Positions 41,014 to 50,105 of a DNA stretch of 64,000 nucleotides are shown here, in pieces (position 1 is the first letter of the stretch; the number at the start of each line of letters is the position of its first letter). The notes beneath the pieces were generated by a model. That model was given only the letters and a program-made list of their open reading frames with translations. It was not told the DNA's origin and searched no databases. A program made the position numbers and the translations under genes. The stretch is from Mucilaginibacter daejeonensis. Its GTDB lineage: Bacteria; Bacteroidota; Bacteroidia; Sphingobacteriales; Sphingobacteriaceae. The stretch covers positions 4,278,001 through 4,342,000 of the forward strand of contig NZ_CP086068.1 of NCBI RefSeq assembly GCF_020783335.1, in the 5' to 3' direction.

Positions 41014-41586
41014 TTACTGCGCAAAGTTTTGACTGACTGTAATTTGCCCGTTACTTCCGCCCATGGTCCAGGGCGACATACTTTCGTTGCTTTTGAAGTT
41101 ATTTCCGAGCAAATGCGTACCTGAGGCCAGGGTGACCTCTACCGGTTTGTTGGAGTAAAATTCCTTTTTGTTCTGGTCCCAGATCAACTCATCAGATTTG
41201 AACACTTCGCCCTTGGCATTGGTGGCTACCACGTTGTGCCTCAACTCAATGACGTTCTCTCCTTCGCGCTGGATGCCATAATCGGCCACGATCTGGCCGG
41301 CCTCCTTTTGTGTTTTAGTATCATACGATACGATCTTTACACCTTTAGGCATCTCGCGGAATTTTTTGTCCATATAATCGAGCAGCAGGGGTGCGGTGAG
41401 GTGGAACTTAACCACGGCCGAATCACTGAAAAGCACATCGAGCCCTGTGGTGGTGCTGATCGGCTTGCTCACCTCCTGACCCGATATTTTCTTGATGGCC
41501 TTCATATCGTTCTCGCAGGCGCTTGCTAACGCCATAAAAGCGAAAAGCACCGGTATACCATACCGGTGCACTAAAGCCTTGATCAT
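41014..41586 (-). CDS. lptC: LPS export protein LptC (lipoprotein form)
   Basis: A 190-residue LptC family protein, bridging LPS from the LptBFG transporter to LptA. Started at ATG 41586 it has a signal peptide ending in the lipobox ASAC (so a lipid anchor instead of the transmembrane anchor of E. coli LptC); an upstream ATG at 41625 would overlap the previous gene and has an implausible charged leader. The mature part shows the LptC jellyroll pattern: FSDSAVVKFHLTAPLL, PKGVKIVSYD, NATNAKGEVFKSDELIWDQ-type repeats and the KEFYSNKPVEV strand. It lies 7 bases after a putative outer-membrane protein gene. Confidence 0.9.
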   Translation of the reverse strand: MIKALVHRYGIPVLFAFMALASACENDMKAIKKISGQEVSKPISTTTGLDVLFSDSAVVKFHLTAPLLLDYMDKKFREMPKGVKIVSYDTKTQKEAGQIVADYGIQREGENVIELRHNVVATNAKGEVFKSDELIWDQNKKEFYSNKPVEVTLASGTHLLGNNFKSNESMSPWTMGGSNGQITVSQNFAQ

Positions 41587-41593
41587 GCTTCGT

Positions 41594-42913
41594 TTAATCG
41601 AATCTGTATTTCTGGAACCAAACATCGTTCAGCGTAAAGCCTAAGCGGAAATTGAAGTAGTTCTCTTTAATGAGGTTGTTGTTATACGTGCCACGCTGGC
41701 CATACTCGGCCGAAAAGTTGATCTTATGGAACGCGCTACCGTTGCGAGCCAGCGGCAAACCCAAACCAAAGGTAACGCCATATTGCTTAATATCGGTATT
41801 GCTCAACCTGATGTAAGTTTGATCGGTGTGGAAACCTAAACGGTAATCGATCAGTGCCAGGTAGCTGTGTAGTGCATTAGCGTTAGGGGTATACTGACCA
41901 CCTACGCTCAGGCTTTTGCTGTCCTGCAGGCTTACGCTTTCGCCCGGTATGGTCAGTTGCGACCATTTGCCCATGCTGTAATCGGCCCCGATCAAAAACT
42001 TGCCATCCTGCTGGAACGACACCCCAAAGTGATGGATCAACGGCAATTTGATCTTGCCATCGTTGATCACCTGGTTCGAGATAGTATCCAAGGCTGAGCC
42101 TTCGGCACCATCGGTATTAAAGTATTGGCTTACCACGTTGGTCACCTTAGAACGTAGCGAATTTGCTGTTGAACCTGAGTAACCGAACACCACGTGACGG
42201 GTCTCATCCAGGTCAAAGTTCACTTGTGTACCAAAATCAAAGTTGAAACCGCTGATACTGTTACTGCGCTCGCTGCGTGAGTTGATCACGCCGTAAAGGC
42301 TTGGGATCTCGGTAGATCTGAACTTACGCAGGTTACCGAATATGTACGAGGCGTTACCACCAAAGGAGATGTGCCTGCCGATACCGAAACCGTAACCAAA
42401 ATATGCTTTTGACAGACCACCATCACCGCTGTAAATGTAGTTCACAGCGCTGGTGTCTGATGGCAGGCCGGTGCCAAAGTTGGCAGCGGTCTGTTTGTAG
42501 TTATAACCTAAGGTAGTGTAAGGAACCAAACCGAAACTCAAAGCCGAACGCCTGCTTACGGGAGCAGCAAAGTTGAAGTGGTTAAGCCTGAAGTTACCGT
42601 TGCTTTGACCGCCTGACACATTAAGCTGCTTAAGCTTTGATACCTCACCGTAAGCACCTATATCGATAGTGGTGTAGTTGATGAAAGAGTAGGATGCCGG
42701 ATTGACCACGTTAACGGTATTGAAACCGTTGATCTTATTGATCGCGGTGGCTATACCACCCATAGCACTGGTTTGCGGCAGCAAAAAGCTATTAGGGGTG
42801 CCCAACCCGAACTGCGAGTACGGCGAACTATTGTTGGCCGTTGATTGCGCCATTGCCCCTAAGGTAAGTACAGTAAGTATAAAGGTTATGCTTCCCTTCT
42901 TATAGTTGATCAT
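41594..42913 (-). CDS. Predicted outer-membrane beta-barrel protein (unknown function)
   Basis: A 439-residue exported protein. A signal peptide (residues 1-22, ending GAMAQ) is followed by SPYSQFGLG and a strand-rich body with alternating hydrophobic residues and Gly/Asn turns (for example LSFGLVPYTTLGYNY and KAYFGYGFGIGRHISFG), ending in an aromatic residue (YRFD) near a typical beta-barrel C-terminus. It resembles FadL/PorV-like barrels in style, but I cannot place it in a named family. It overlaps coaX by 14 bases and precedes lptC by 7, so an envelope role tied to LPS export is plausible but inferred. Confidence 0.85.
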   Translation of the reverse strand: MINYKKGSITFILTVLTLGAMAQSTANNSSPYSQFGLGTPNSFLLPQTSAMGGIATAINKINGFNTVNVVNPASYSFINYTTIDIGAYGEVSKLKQLNVSGGQSNGNFRLNHFNFAAPVSRRSALSFGLVPYTTLGYNYKQTAANFGTGLPSDTSAVNYIYSGDGGLSKAYFGYGFGIGRHISFGGNASYIFGNLRKFRSTEIPSLYGVINSRSERSNSISGFNFDFGTQVNFDLDETRHVVFGYSGSTANSLRSKVTNVVSQYFNTDGAEGSALDTISNQVINDGKIKLPLIHHFGVSFQQDGKFLIGADYSMGKWSQLTIPGESVSLQDSKSLSVGGQYTPNANALHSYLALIDYRLGFHTDQTYIRLSNTDIKQYGVTFGLGLPLARNGSAFHKINFSAEYGQRGTYNNNLIKENYFNFRLGFTLNDVWFQKYRFD

Positions 42914-43649
42914 TATGCTCTTGTATAGCTGCGTTCAATCCTTTCAGAACCAGGTGCGGTTCTGTTTTAATATAGCCGGCAAAGATGCTATTTTTCAGCA
43001 CAGTATCCAAAAAAACGCTGTCGCCGCCGGTGAGTATGATATTCAGTTGGGTGTGATCCCGCTTGTATTGTTGTATAAAACCCAGCACTTCGTAAGTGAT
43101 CCCATTCTGCACGCCCGACCGTATGGCGGTGGTGGTGTCATCACCGTAATAGTTGCTGAAATTGAGGTCGGCATCTACCTCAGGCAACACCGAGGTGTAA
43201 TGGGCCAGTGCTTTATAACGCATATTCAGCCCGGGTGATATGCTGCCACCAAAATAATTGGATCCAGCATCGATACCGTCGTAAGTGATGCAGGTACCCG
43301 CATCGATCACCAGGCGATCAGTGCCCGGGTAGCTTTGTTTAGCACCCAGTACTGCGGCCAGCCGATCAAGCCCCAGTGTTCGTGGCGTACGATAGTGGTT
43401 GTGTATCCCACCGGCCATATCCCTGTTAAAACCGATCACCGGTATCGATCCGGCTAACTGGTCCAGCCAGGGCTGTGCTTCCTTTTTTACGGTCGATACG
43501 ATGGCCTGCGTTACCGCATATTCATCGATCATGGCCAGCAGATCAGCGAGATTCATCTGATCATGGCTATCGGCCCTCAGCAATTCATGACCTTGAAAGA
43601 TACCCGTTTTAACGCGTGTATTACCGATATCTATCGCCAGCCGGGCCAT
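42900..43649 (-). CDS. coaX: Type III pantothenate kinase
   Basis: CoaX phosphorylates pantothenate in the first step of coenzyme A synthesis; this type is insensitive to CoA feedback. The 249-residue ASKHA-fold enzyme has the phosphate-1 loop AIDIGNTRVKTG (residues 4-15), the PRTLGLDRLAAVLGA segment (about 109-123) with the catalytic Asp region, and VIDAGTCITYDGID (about 134-147). It needs a monovalent cation. It abuts purQ upstream and overlaps the outer-membrane protein gene by 14 bases. Confidence 0.95.
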   Translation of the reverse strand: MARLAIDIGNTRVKTGIFQGHELLRADSHDQMNLADLLAMIDEYAVTQAIVSTVKKEAQPWLDQLAGSIPVIGFNRDMAGGIHNHYRTPRTLGLDRLAAVLGAKQSYPGTDRLVIDAGTCITYDGIDAGSNYFGGSISPGLNMRYKALAHYTSVLPEVDADLNFSNYYGDDTTTAIRSGVQNGITYEVLGFIQQYKRDHTQLNIILTGGDSVFLDTVLKNSIFAGYIKTEPHLVLKGLNAAIQEHNDQL

Positions 43650-44342
43650 TTAGGCTTTTGCCATGTTCAGTATGGACTCAAAGATGGCCAATCCGTCCTC
43701 GTTAGCCAGCAAGTTATCGGCTGCGCGCTCAGGGTGAGGCATCATCCCAAATACGTTACGGCCCTCGTTGCAAACACCGGCTATGTTCTCAACCGAACCG
43801 TTAGGGTTAGCATCCTCGGTCAGGTTGCCGGCCTCGTCGCAGTAACGGAATAGGATCTGGTCGTTGTCGTTCAGTTTCTTCAGGGTATCAGCATCGGCAA
43901 AGTAGTTACCCTCGCCATGAGCGATCGGTATCCTCAGCACGCGCTGTTCATCTATTTGCGAGGTCAGCAGCGAGTTCTGCGTTTGTGGCAACAGGTAAGT
44001 GTTGCGGCAAATGAACTTACGCTGACGGTTGTGCAGCAATGCACCCGGTACCAGTCCGGCCTCGGCCAGTATCTGGAAACCATTACATATACCCATCACT
44101 TTACCACCTTTGGCAGCAAATTGGATAACCTCCTGCATGATCGGCGAAAAACGGGCGATGGCGCCTGAGCGCAGATAATCACCAAAAGAGAAACCACCCG
44201 GCAGGATGATCATTTCGGCACCTTGCAGGTCGTGGTCCTTGTGCCACAAGCGTACCACCTGCTGGCCCATGATCTTCTCGAGCACATAGATGATATCTTC
44301 GTCGCAATTGGAACCGGGGAATATAACTACACCAAATTTCAT
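43650..44342 (-). CDS. purQ: Phosphoribosylformylglycinamidine synthase, glutaminase subunit
   Basis: PurQ supplies ammonia from glutamine to PurL in purine synthesis. The 230-residue class I glutaminase has the nucleophile Cys86 in MGICNGFQILAEAGL and the His203/Glu205 pair in MPHPERA; the N-terminal FPGSNCDEDI and LPGGFSFGDYLRSG are family hallmarks. A separate PurQ implies the multi-subunit PurLQS form of the enzyme, although many Bacteroidota carry a large PurL. purS and purL are not in the window. It directly abuts coaX. Confidence 0.95.
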   Translation of the reverse strand: MKFGVVIFPGSNCDEDIIYVLEKIMGQQVVRLWHKDHDLQGAEMIILPGGFSFGDYLRSGAIARFSPIMQEVIQFAAKGGKVMGICNGFQILAEAGLVPGALLHNRQRKFICRNTYLLPQTQNSLLTSQIDEQRVLRIPIAHGEGNYFADADTLKKLNDNDQILFRYCDEAGNLTEDANPNGSVENIAGVCNEGRNVFGMMPHPERAADNLLANEDGLAIFESILNMAKA

Positions 44343-44387
44343 GCTACAAAGCTAATACAACGGGCTGAACATGAACGAATGTAAAAG

Positions 44388-45374
44388 TTAAAAATTGTTA
44401 AACTGGAAGTAGATGATGCTGGCAATAAGCAAAAAGAAGAGGCTTTCGTACATCCAGCGCATGTTGGCGTACAAAAAGTAATAAGCAAAAAAGATGGCCA
44501 CCGGCACCGCGCATAACAAGAAATGATCGAGCCCGAACTGTGGCCTTACATAGAACGACACCCCGGTAAGGATCACCATGAAGAAGAGTAATTGGAACGC
44601 CTTGCGGATGAGCACGTAGCTCTTAAAAAAGTTCTCCTGTAGCTTGAAAGTACCCAATACCAGGATGATCAGTACGGGGATGATGAGCAACAGATCATAT
44701 TTATCAAGCAGTTGAGGCGCCTGGAAGGTAGACCCCAACGGGCTCCAGATCTGGTGCAGCATAGGCAACCTATCGGTCAGGTAATATACCACCGCTACAA
44801 AGAAATAGATAGTGCCATAACCGATCAAGCTACCCACCCACTCGCGCCAGTCGAACGGGCGGAAGATGATGAAGCCGAACCACACGGCCAGTATCAAATA
44901 GGTGAATGGCAGGTAAATGAGCGATCCCAAAGCCACCAGCATACCCATATCATAGGCCAGCGAACGGGAATCTTCGGTCTTATATAGTTCAAATAGCTTG
45001 AACAATATCCAGATCACGATGAAGTTGCAAAGCAACGGGACGCTTAGGGTCAGGAAAGGAGTGAACAGCCCCGATAGCACTACATACATAAGTGCCGGCA
45101 AAAAGCTTGGACGACCCAGCAGGTTGTAGAAATTGATCAGGTAGTTGACCAGTACGGCTTGCGCCAGCACCACCAGCCCAGCCAGCAACATGCTTACTTG
45201 CGGTGCAAAGGTCATTTTGGCTACCTGCGGGAAGAACGTTAAGATGACCGGTTCGGTGATCTGCAGATGGATGATATCAGGCGCGAAGAACACGTGACCA
45301 GCCCTGAGGATGAACAGCAGGATGGCCAGCCAAAGAATATTGATAAGATCGTACCGCCTGAATATATCGATCAT
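44388..45374 (-). CDS. DUF6427-like polytopic membrane protein
   Basis: A 328-residue integral membrane protein with about nine to ten predicted spans distributed over its whole length (for example LINILWLAILLFILRAGHV at the start and SLFFLLIASIIYFQFNN at the end). Charged residues cluster in short loops such as LFELYKTEDSR and RPFDWREW. Bacteroidota carry a family of such proteins (DUF6427), to which I assign it with moderate confidence; the function is unknown. It shares its strand with a glycosyltransferase gene upstream (42-base gap) and with purQ downstream. Confidence 0.82.
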   Translation of the reverse strand: MIDIFRRYDLINILWLAILLFILRAGHVFFAPDIIHLQITEPVILTFFPQVAKMTFAPQVSMLLAGLVVLAQAVLVNYLINFYNLLGRPSFLPALMYVVLSGLFTPFLTLSVPLLCNFIVIWILFKLFELYKTEDSRSLAYDMGMLVALGSLIYLPFTYLILAVWFGFIIFRPFDWREWVGSLIGYGTIYFFVAVVYYLTDRLPMLHQIWSPLGSTFQAPQLLDKYDLLLIIPVLIILVLGTFKLQENFFKSYVLIRKAFQLLFFMVILTGVSFYVRPQFGLDHFLLCAVPVAIFFAYYFLYANMRWMYESLFFLLIASIIYFQFNNF

Positions 45375-45416
45375 GCTTATGCGCCGTAGATTTAACGCGC
45401 AATATTACAGAAAATG

Positions 45417-46421
45417 TTAAGCTAATACAGCCTGTGGGCGAGCATATTGTTTAACCAACCCATCAATGATCTGCGCGGTCTCGTCGGGAAAGTTGACCTG
45501 TACCCTATCGTTGCTTTGGATCCAGTTGTTGATGTGTGGCACCGCCGCCGAATTGATGCTATCGATCACCGAAACACCCAGCCTTGATGCGGCAAGGGCA
45601 TTGCAGCGTTGTTCGTACTGATCGCTCATGGGCACCATCATCACCTTTTTTTGCAGGTACAGCGCCTCGGCCGGGCCTTCAAATCCGCCTCCGGTAAGCA
45701 ATCCTTCGCAATTGGCCATACTTTGGTTGAACATCTGGTTATCTACCGGGAAGATATGGATGTTACCGACCTGGTAAGGTTTCTTTTGGCGTTTGGAAAA
45801 GATATGCCATTCTACACCGGTGGTCTGCACCAGGTATTTCACCAATGTGCGGTCATCGTAGGCAGGCAAATAAACGGTGTAGTGACCTTTGTTGGTGGGC
45901 TGCAAGCGACGTATCTCACTGCGGATCACGGGTGTATGAATAAAATCGTCATACCGGTCAAAGTGAAAACCGATGTGATGGGTGGTCGGAGAGTAGTACT
46001 TGAACAACCATTCGGCATAGTTCCAGCGGCTGGGGCGCGGGGTCTTTGGCGATACGAACGAGCATTGATGGCTCAATGATACCGACGATAAGCCCTGCAA
46101 CTTACAAGCCCAGGCGCTTACCGGTTCAAAATCGTTGATGATAAGATCATACTGCTTAAGCGGCAGTTGCCTGATATCGCGACGTAGCTGCCATAGGTCC
46201 ATACGCCGGTAGGTGGACCATTTGTCTACCCCACCCTTTTTACCAAAGACAAAGCTAAAGCCGTGAAAGCGGTATTTGAGCGGTTGCGACAACTGCACCT
46301 CTGCCTCGGTACCACTTATGAGCAGGTCGACCTCCCCATACTGCTGCAGCAAAGGCACCACTTCGCGTGCACGGCTAATGTGGCCGTTACCTGTACCTTG
46401 TATGCCGAACAGTATTTTCAT
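45417..46421 (-). CDS. GT-B glycosyltransferase, MJ1255 type
   Basis: A 334-residue glycosyltransferase. The N-terminal GIQGTGNGHISRAREV loop (residues 4-20) and the C-terminal nucleotide-sugar motif LLTGGGFEGPAEALYLQKKV (about 241-260) are the marks of the MurG/UGT-like fold of the MJ1255/VC2487 family, which is often annotated as UDP-glucuronosyltransferase-like. Donor and acceptor are unknown. It lies between uvrB and the DUF6427-like gene, with its own -7 element at 46436-46443; it is the first gene of that unit. Confidence 0.88.
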   Translation of the reverse strand: MKILFGIQGTGNGHISRAREVVPLLQQYGEVDLLISGTEAEVQLSQPLKYRFHGFSFVFGKKGGVDKWSTYRRMDLWQLRRDIRQLPLKQYDLIINDFEPVSAWACKLQGLSSVSLSHQCSFVSPKTPRPSRWNYAEWLFKYYSPTTHHIGFHFDRYDDFIHTPVIRSEIRRLQPTNKGHYTVYLPAYDDRTLVKYLVQTTGVEWHIFSKRQKKPYQVGNIHIFPVDNQMFNQSMANCEGLLTGGGFEGPAEALYLQKKVMMVPMSDQYEQRCNALAASRLGVSVIDSINSAAVPHINNWIQSNDRVQVNFPDETAQIIDGLVKQYARPQAVLA

Positions 46422-46435
46422 GGGTGAGATGAATG

Positions 46436-46443
46436 CAAATATA
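46436..46443 (-). promoter_or_regulatory. -7 promoter element for the MJ1255-type glycosyltransferase
   Basis: The minus strand reads TATATTTG, a full TAnnTTTG match. The start near 46429 would leave a leader of about 8 bases to the ATG at 46421. Confidence 0.55.
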
Positions 46444-46499
46444 TAGGCCTTTTGTACATCTGCACCTGAACTTGATATGAACTTATTGTAAATGTTCTA

Positions 46500-48521
46500 T
46501 TATTTCTCGGCCAGCATCTTTTCCAATGCGAACATCTCATCGCGCAGTTTGGCGGCCTGCAAAAAGTCCATATCCTTGGCGGCGGCCATCATCTCCTTGC
46601 GAGTATTGTCAATGGCCTTCTTCAATTCAGGCTTGCTCATATACTGTACGATCGGGTCGGCAGCGATGGATACCTCGTCTGCCTCCACATAAGCCCGCTG
46701 TACACCGCCTTTAAAGTCTACCACCGATGTTTGTTCGATGATAGCCTCTTTTGACTTACCCACCGTTTTAGGTATTATGCCATGCTCGGCGTTGTATGCC
46801 ACCTGTTTCTCACGGCGGCGGGTCGTCTCATCAATGGTGATACGCATACTCTCAGTAATCGTATCGGCGTACATGATCACACGGCCGCGATCGTTACGTG
46901 CGGCACGACCAATGGTCTGTATCAGCGATCGTTCTGACCGCAGGAAGCCTTCTTTATCAGCATCCAGGATGGCCACCAACGATACTTCGGGAAGGTCTAA
47001 CCCTTCGCGTAGTAAGTTGATACCGATCAGTACGTCAAATTCACCCAAACGTAATCCGCGAAGTATCTCTACCCGTTCAAGGGTCTTGACCTCCGAGTGA
47101 ATGTAGCGACACTTGATCCCTAAACGGTCCATGTATTTGGCCAGCTCTTCAGACATACGCTTGGTGAGGGTGGTCACCAACACACGATCGCCCATTTTAA
47201 TGGTCTTATCTACCTCTTCCAGCAGGTCATCTACCTGGTTAATGATCGGGCGTATCTCGATCAGCGGGTCTAAAAGGCCTGTAGGGCGTATCACTTGCTC
47301 TACCACCACACCGCCCGACTTCTCTAACTCGAAATCGCCGGGGGTGGCGCTCACATAAATGGTTTGCGGGGCCAGGCGCTCAAACTCTTCAAAGTTGAGC
47401 GGACGGTTGTCCATTGCGGCCGGCAGGCGGAAACCATATTCTACCAATGATACTTTGCGCGATCGGTCACCACCATACATGGCGCGCACCTGCGGTACGG
47501 TCACGTGGCTCTCATCGATCACCATCAGGTAGTCATCAGGGAAATAGTCTAACAAACAGAACGGGCGCATACCCGGTTTACGGCCATCAAAAAAGCGCGA
47601 ATAGTTTTCGATACCTGAACAGTAACCCAACTCGCGGATCATCTCCAGGTCGTAATTGACCCTTTCCTCCAATCGCTTGGCCTCCAGGAAACGCTTCTCG
47701 TCAATAAATTGCTGTTTGCGGGTCTCCAGTTCCTCTTGTATAGCCCAAATACTGCTGGTAAAACGGTCACGCGGGGCAACGTACAAGTTGGCGGGGAAAA
47801 CCACCATATTGTTCATCTTTTCCAGCGTTTTACCGGTCTTGGGGTCAAAGCTGCTCAACTCCTCAATGTCGTCTCCAAAAAAGGAAATACGGTAGGCATA
47901 ATCCAAATAGGCCGGATAGATATCGACCGTGTCACCTTTTACGCGGAAGGTACCACGTTTAAAATCGGCAGTGGTACGTGCATATAATATCTCCACCAAA
48001 CGGTGTAAAAAGGCGTTACGGCTAATGCGTGTGCCCACCGCGAATTTGAAGATAGAGTTGGTAAAATCCTCGGGGTTACCCATACCGTAAATGCACGAGA
48101 TGGATGACACCACGATCACGTCTCTCCGCCCCGACATCAATGCCGACGTGGTTCGCAAACGCAGCTTCTCGATCTCGTCGTTGATCTGCAGATCTTTCTC
48201 GATATACGTATTCGATGACGGGATGAAAGCCTCTGGTTGATAGTAATCGTAATACGACACAAAGTAGTTCACGGCATTCTCGGGGAAGAACTGCTTGAAC
48301 TCGCCATATAGCTGCGCGGCCAGCGTTTTATTGTGACTCAGGATCAGTGTTGGGCGCTGGGTCTGCTCGATCACGTTGGCTACCGTAAAGGTCTTACCCG
48401 AACCGGTAACACCCAGCAGGGTCTGGTATTGCTCACCAGCTTCAACGCCTTGTACCAGTTGCTGAATGGCCGTTGGCTGATCGCCGGTGGGCTTATAATG
48501 AGAGTTGATCTTAAAATCCAT
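46500..48521 (-). CDS. uvrB: Excinuclease ABC subunit B
   Basis: UvrB is the damage-verifying helicase-like subunit of nucleotide excision repair. The 673-residue protein is full length: Walker A GVTGSGKTFT (about residues 37-46), the beta-hairpin region with NYFVSYYDYYQPEAF used for damage probing (about 86-100), DEAD-type DESH (LMVIDESH), helicase motifs V/VI (GINLLREGLDLPE and IQTIGRAARN) and a C-terminal UVR domain (about 630-665) that binds UvrC. uvrA and uvrC are elsewhere. It stands alone and is divergent from upp. Confidence 0.97.
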   Translation of the reverse strand: MDFKINSHYKPTGDQPTAIQQLVQGVEAGEQYQTLLGVTGSGKTFTVANVIEQTQRPTLILSHNKTLAAQLYGEFKQFFPENAVNYFVSYYDYYQPEAFIPSSNTYIEKDLQINDEIEKLRLRTTSALMSGRRDVIVVSSISCIYGMGNPEDFTNSIFKFAVGTRISRNAFLHRLVEILYARTTADFKRGTFRVKGDTVDIYPAYLDYAYRISFFGDDIEELSSFDPKTGKTLEKMNNMVVFPANLYVAPRDRFTSSIWAIQEELETRKQQFIDEKRFLEAKRLEERVNYDLEMIRELGYCSGIENYSRFFDGRKPGMRPFCLLDYFPDDYLMVIDESHVTVPQVRAMYGGDRSRKVSLVEYGFRLPAAMDNRPLNFEEFERLAPQTIYVSATPGDFELEKSGGVVVEQVIRPTGLLDPLIEIRPIINQVDDLLEEVDKTIKMGDRVLVTTLTKRMSEELAKYMDRLGIKCRYIHSEVKTLERVEILRGLRLGEFDVLIGINLLREGLDLPEVSLVAILDADKEGFLRSERSLIQTIGRAARNDRGRVIMYADTITESMRITIDETTRRREKQVAYNAEHGIIPKTVGKSKEAIIEQTSVVDFKGGVQRAYVEADEVSIAADPIVQYMSKPELKKAIDNTRKEMMAAAKDMDFLQAAKLRDEMFALEKMLAEK

Positions 48522-48669
48522 AGGAAATATAAAGATACGAATATTTTTAGCAATTTGAGACCTGTGACCGGCCCGTTACCGCGTCAGATATTTATCTTCA
48601 GGATACCAAACGTTTTGAGGACGTAAATGGTTTATTGTGCAAAACACGTTCACCCTAAATTAATTATAT

Positions 48670-49314
48670 ATGCTGTTCGTACTCAATAGATCAAACTCTG
48701 TTTGCAACCGATACCTTGCCGAAATGCGCGACATTGACGTGCAGCAGGACCGTATGCGTTTCAGGCGGAACCAGGAGCGCATTGGCGAGGTGCTGGCCTA
48801 TGAGATCAGCAAAGAACTATTATATACCGAGGCCGAGGTACAAACACCTTTAGGTACCGCTCAGGTGAACCTCCCGGCCGAGCACCCCGTGCTTTGCACC
48901 ATCCTGAGGGCAGGCCTGCCGCTTCACCAGGGATTTATGAACGTGTTTGACCGGTCGCCCTCGGGCTTTGTGACCGCTTACCGCAAGGTGAATAAGAACG
49001 GCACTTTCATCATCAAGATCGAGCATATATCGGCCCCTGACCTGCAAGGCCGTACGCTGATCCTTTGTGATACTATGCTGGCCACCGGTCAAAGTGTGGT
49101 GCAGGTATGCAAGGAGATCATGGGACAATACGAATTGGCCGACCTGCACATCGCTGCGGTGATCGCCAGCTCTGAAGGTGTTGAACACGTGCGCGCTAAC
49201 CTACCTATGGCCAAATTGTGGATAGGCGCCATTGACGAGGAGATGACCACGCGATCGTACATCGTACCCGGTTTGGGTGATGCAGGCGACCTGTCGTTCG
49301 GCGAAAAGATATAG
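48670..49314 (+). CDS. upp: Uracil phosphoribosyltransferase
   Basis: Upp salvages uracil to UMP with PRPP. The 214-residue protein carries the PRPP-binding loop LILCDTMLATGQSV (about residues 136-149), the ILRAGLPLHQG motif (about 78-88) and the uracil-recognition end YIVPGLGDAGDLSFGEK. The typical length is about 208-215. It is divergent from uvrB and upstream of a pyrimidine nucleotidase gene, so the pair may balance pyrimidine salvage and disposal of unwanted nucleotides. A short spacer with an inverted repeat follows. Confidence 0.96.
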   Translation: MLFVLNRSNSVCNRYLAEMRDIDVQQDRMRFRRNQERIGEVLAYEISKELLYTEAEVQTPLGTAQVNLPAEHPVLCTILRAGLPLHQGFMNVFDRSPSGFVTAYRKVNKNGTFIIKIEHISAPDLQGRTLILCDTMLATGQSVVQVCKEIMGQYELADLHIAAVIASSEGVEHVRANLPMAKLWIGAIDEEMTTRSYIVPGLGDAGDLSFGEKI

Positions 49315-49318
49315 CCTG

Positions 49319-49385
49319 ATGTGCAAATGATCGGCTACTATTCGGCGATTTTATAATTCATCTGCACATCCGCATATTTGCACAT
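49319..49385. repeat. Spacer-type inverted repeat after upp
   Basis: ATGTGCAAAT (49319-49328) and ATTTGCACAT (49376-49385) are exact inverted complements, and the word ATCTGCACAT recurs at 49360-49369 in between. It is another intergenic spacer built from short repeated words, similar in design to those at 20397 and 23204 but different in sequence. Confidence 0.55.
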
Positions 49386-49409
49386 TGACCAGCATTCGCT
49401 CCAGATAAA

Positions 49410-50105
49410 ATGAATAACTATACCCATATCTTCTTCGACCTTGACCATACCATTTGGGATTTTGACCGTAACGCTGAAGAAGCTTTGAACGAGTTGTATG
49501 TTTTACACGGGTTAGAGGCTTTGGGCATTAGCTCGTCCACCGAGTTCATTGAGACCTACACGCGCAACAACCATGCGCTTTGGGCCGATTATCATTTAGG
49601 CAAGATCGATAAGGAGACCTTGCGCGAGACGCGTTTCCGTAAAACGTTCACTGATCTGGGCCTTACACCCGATGCCATACCGGTCACCTTTGAAGATGCC
49701 TACGTGGAACTATGCCCCACCAAGACGAACCTATTCCCGCACGCGCATGAAACGCTGGCTTATTTAAAAAAGAAGTATACCCTGCACATCATCTCCAACG
49801 GTTTTGAGTCGGCCACTCGCCGCAAGATCGCAGGAACTGATCTGGCCCAATATTTTGAGAACATCATCATATCTGAGCTGGTAGGTGTGAACAAGCCACA
49901 TGAAGGCATCTTTGAGCATGCGGTGCTATTGGCCGGAGCTACCAAAGACGAATGCATCATGATCGGTGACAGTTTGGAGGCCGATGTTTACGGTGCGCTT
50001 AACTTTGGAATGGATGCCATCTATTTTAATCCACTCAAAGCCGATAAGCCTGAAGATGTGCCGGTGCAGATATTTAGTTTGAATGAGTTGAAAAGGTTGC
50101 TATGA
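49410..50105 (+). CDS. YjjG-type HAD pyrimidine nucleotidase
   Basis: A 231-residue HAD-superfamily phosphatase. The nucleophile motif is FFDLDHTIWDFD (Asp10 and Asp12), motif 2 lies in LHIISNGFE (about residues 126-134), and motif 4 is IMIGDSLEADVYGA (about 187-200). The WDFD continuation is typical of YjjG-like house-cleaning nucleotidases that dephosphorylate non-canonical pyrimidine nucleotides. The family call is by motif; substrate remains to be shown. Its stop codon overlaps the DinB-like start (ATGA), so the two are coupled. Confidence 0.93.
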   Translation: MNNYTHIFFDLDHTIWDFDRNAEEALNELYVLHGLEALGISSSTEFIETYTRNNHALWADYHLGKIDKETLRETRFRKTFTDLGLTPDAIPVTFEDAYVELCPTKTNLFPHAHETLAYLKKKYTLHIISNGFESATRRKIAGTDLAQYFENIIISELVGVNKPHEGIFEHAVLLAGATKDECIMIGDSLEADVYGALNFGMDAIYFNPLKADKPEDVPVQIFSLNELKRLL

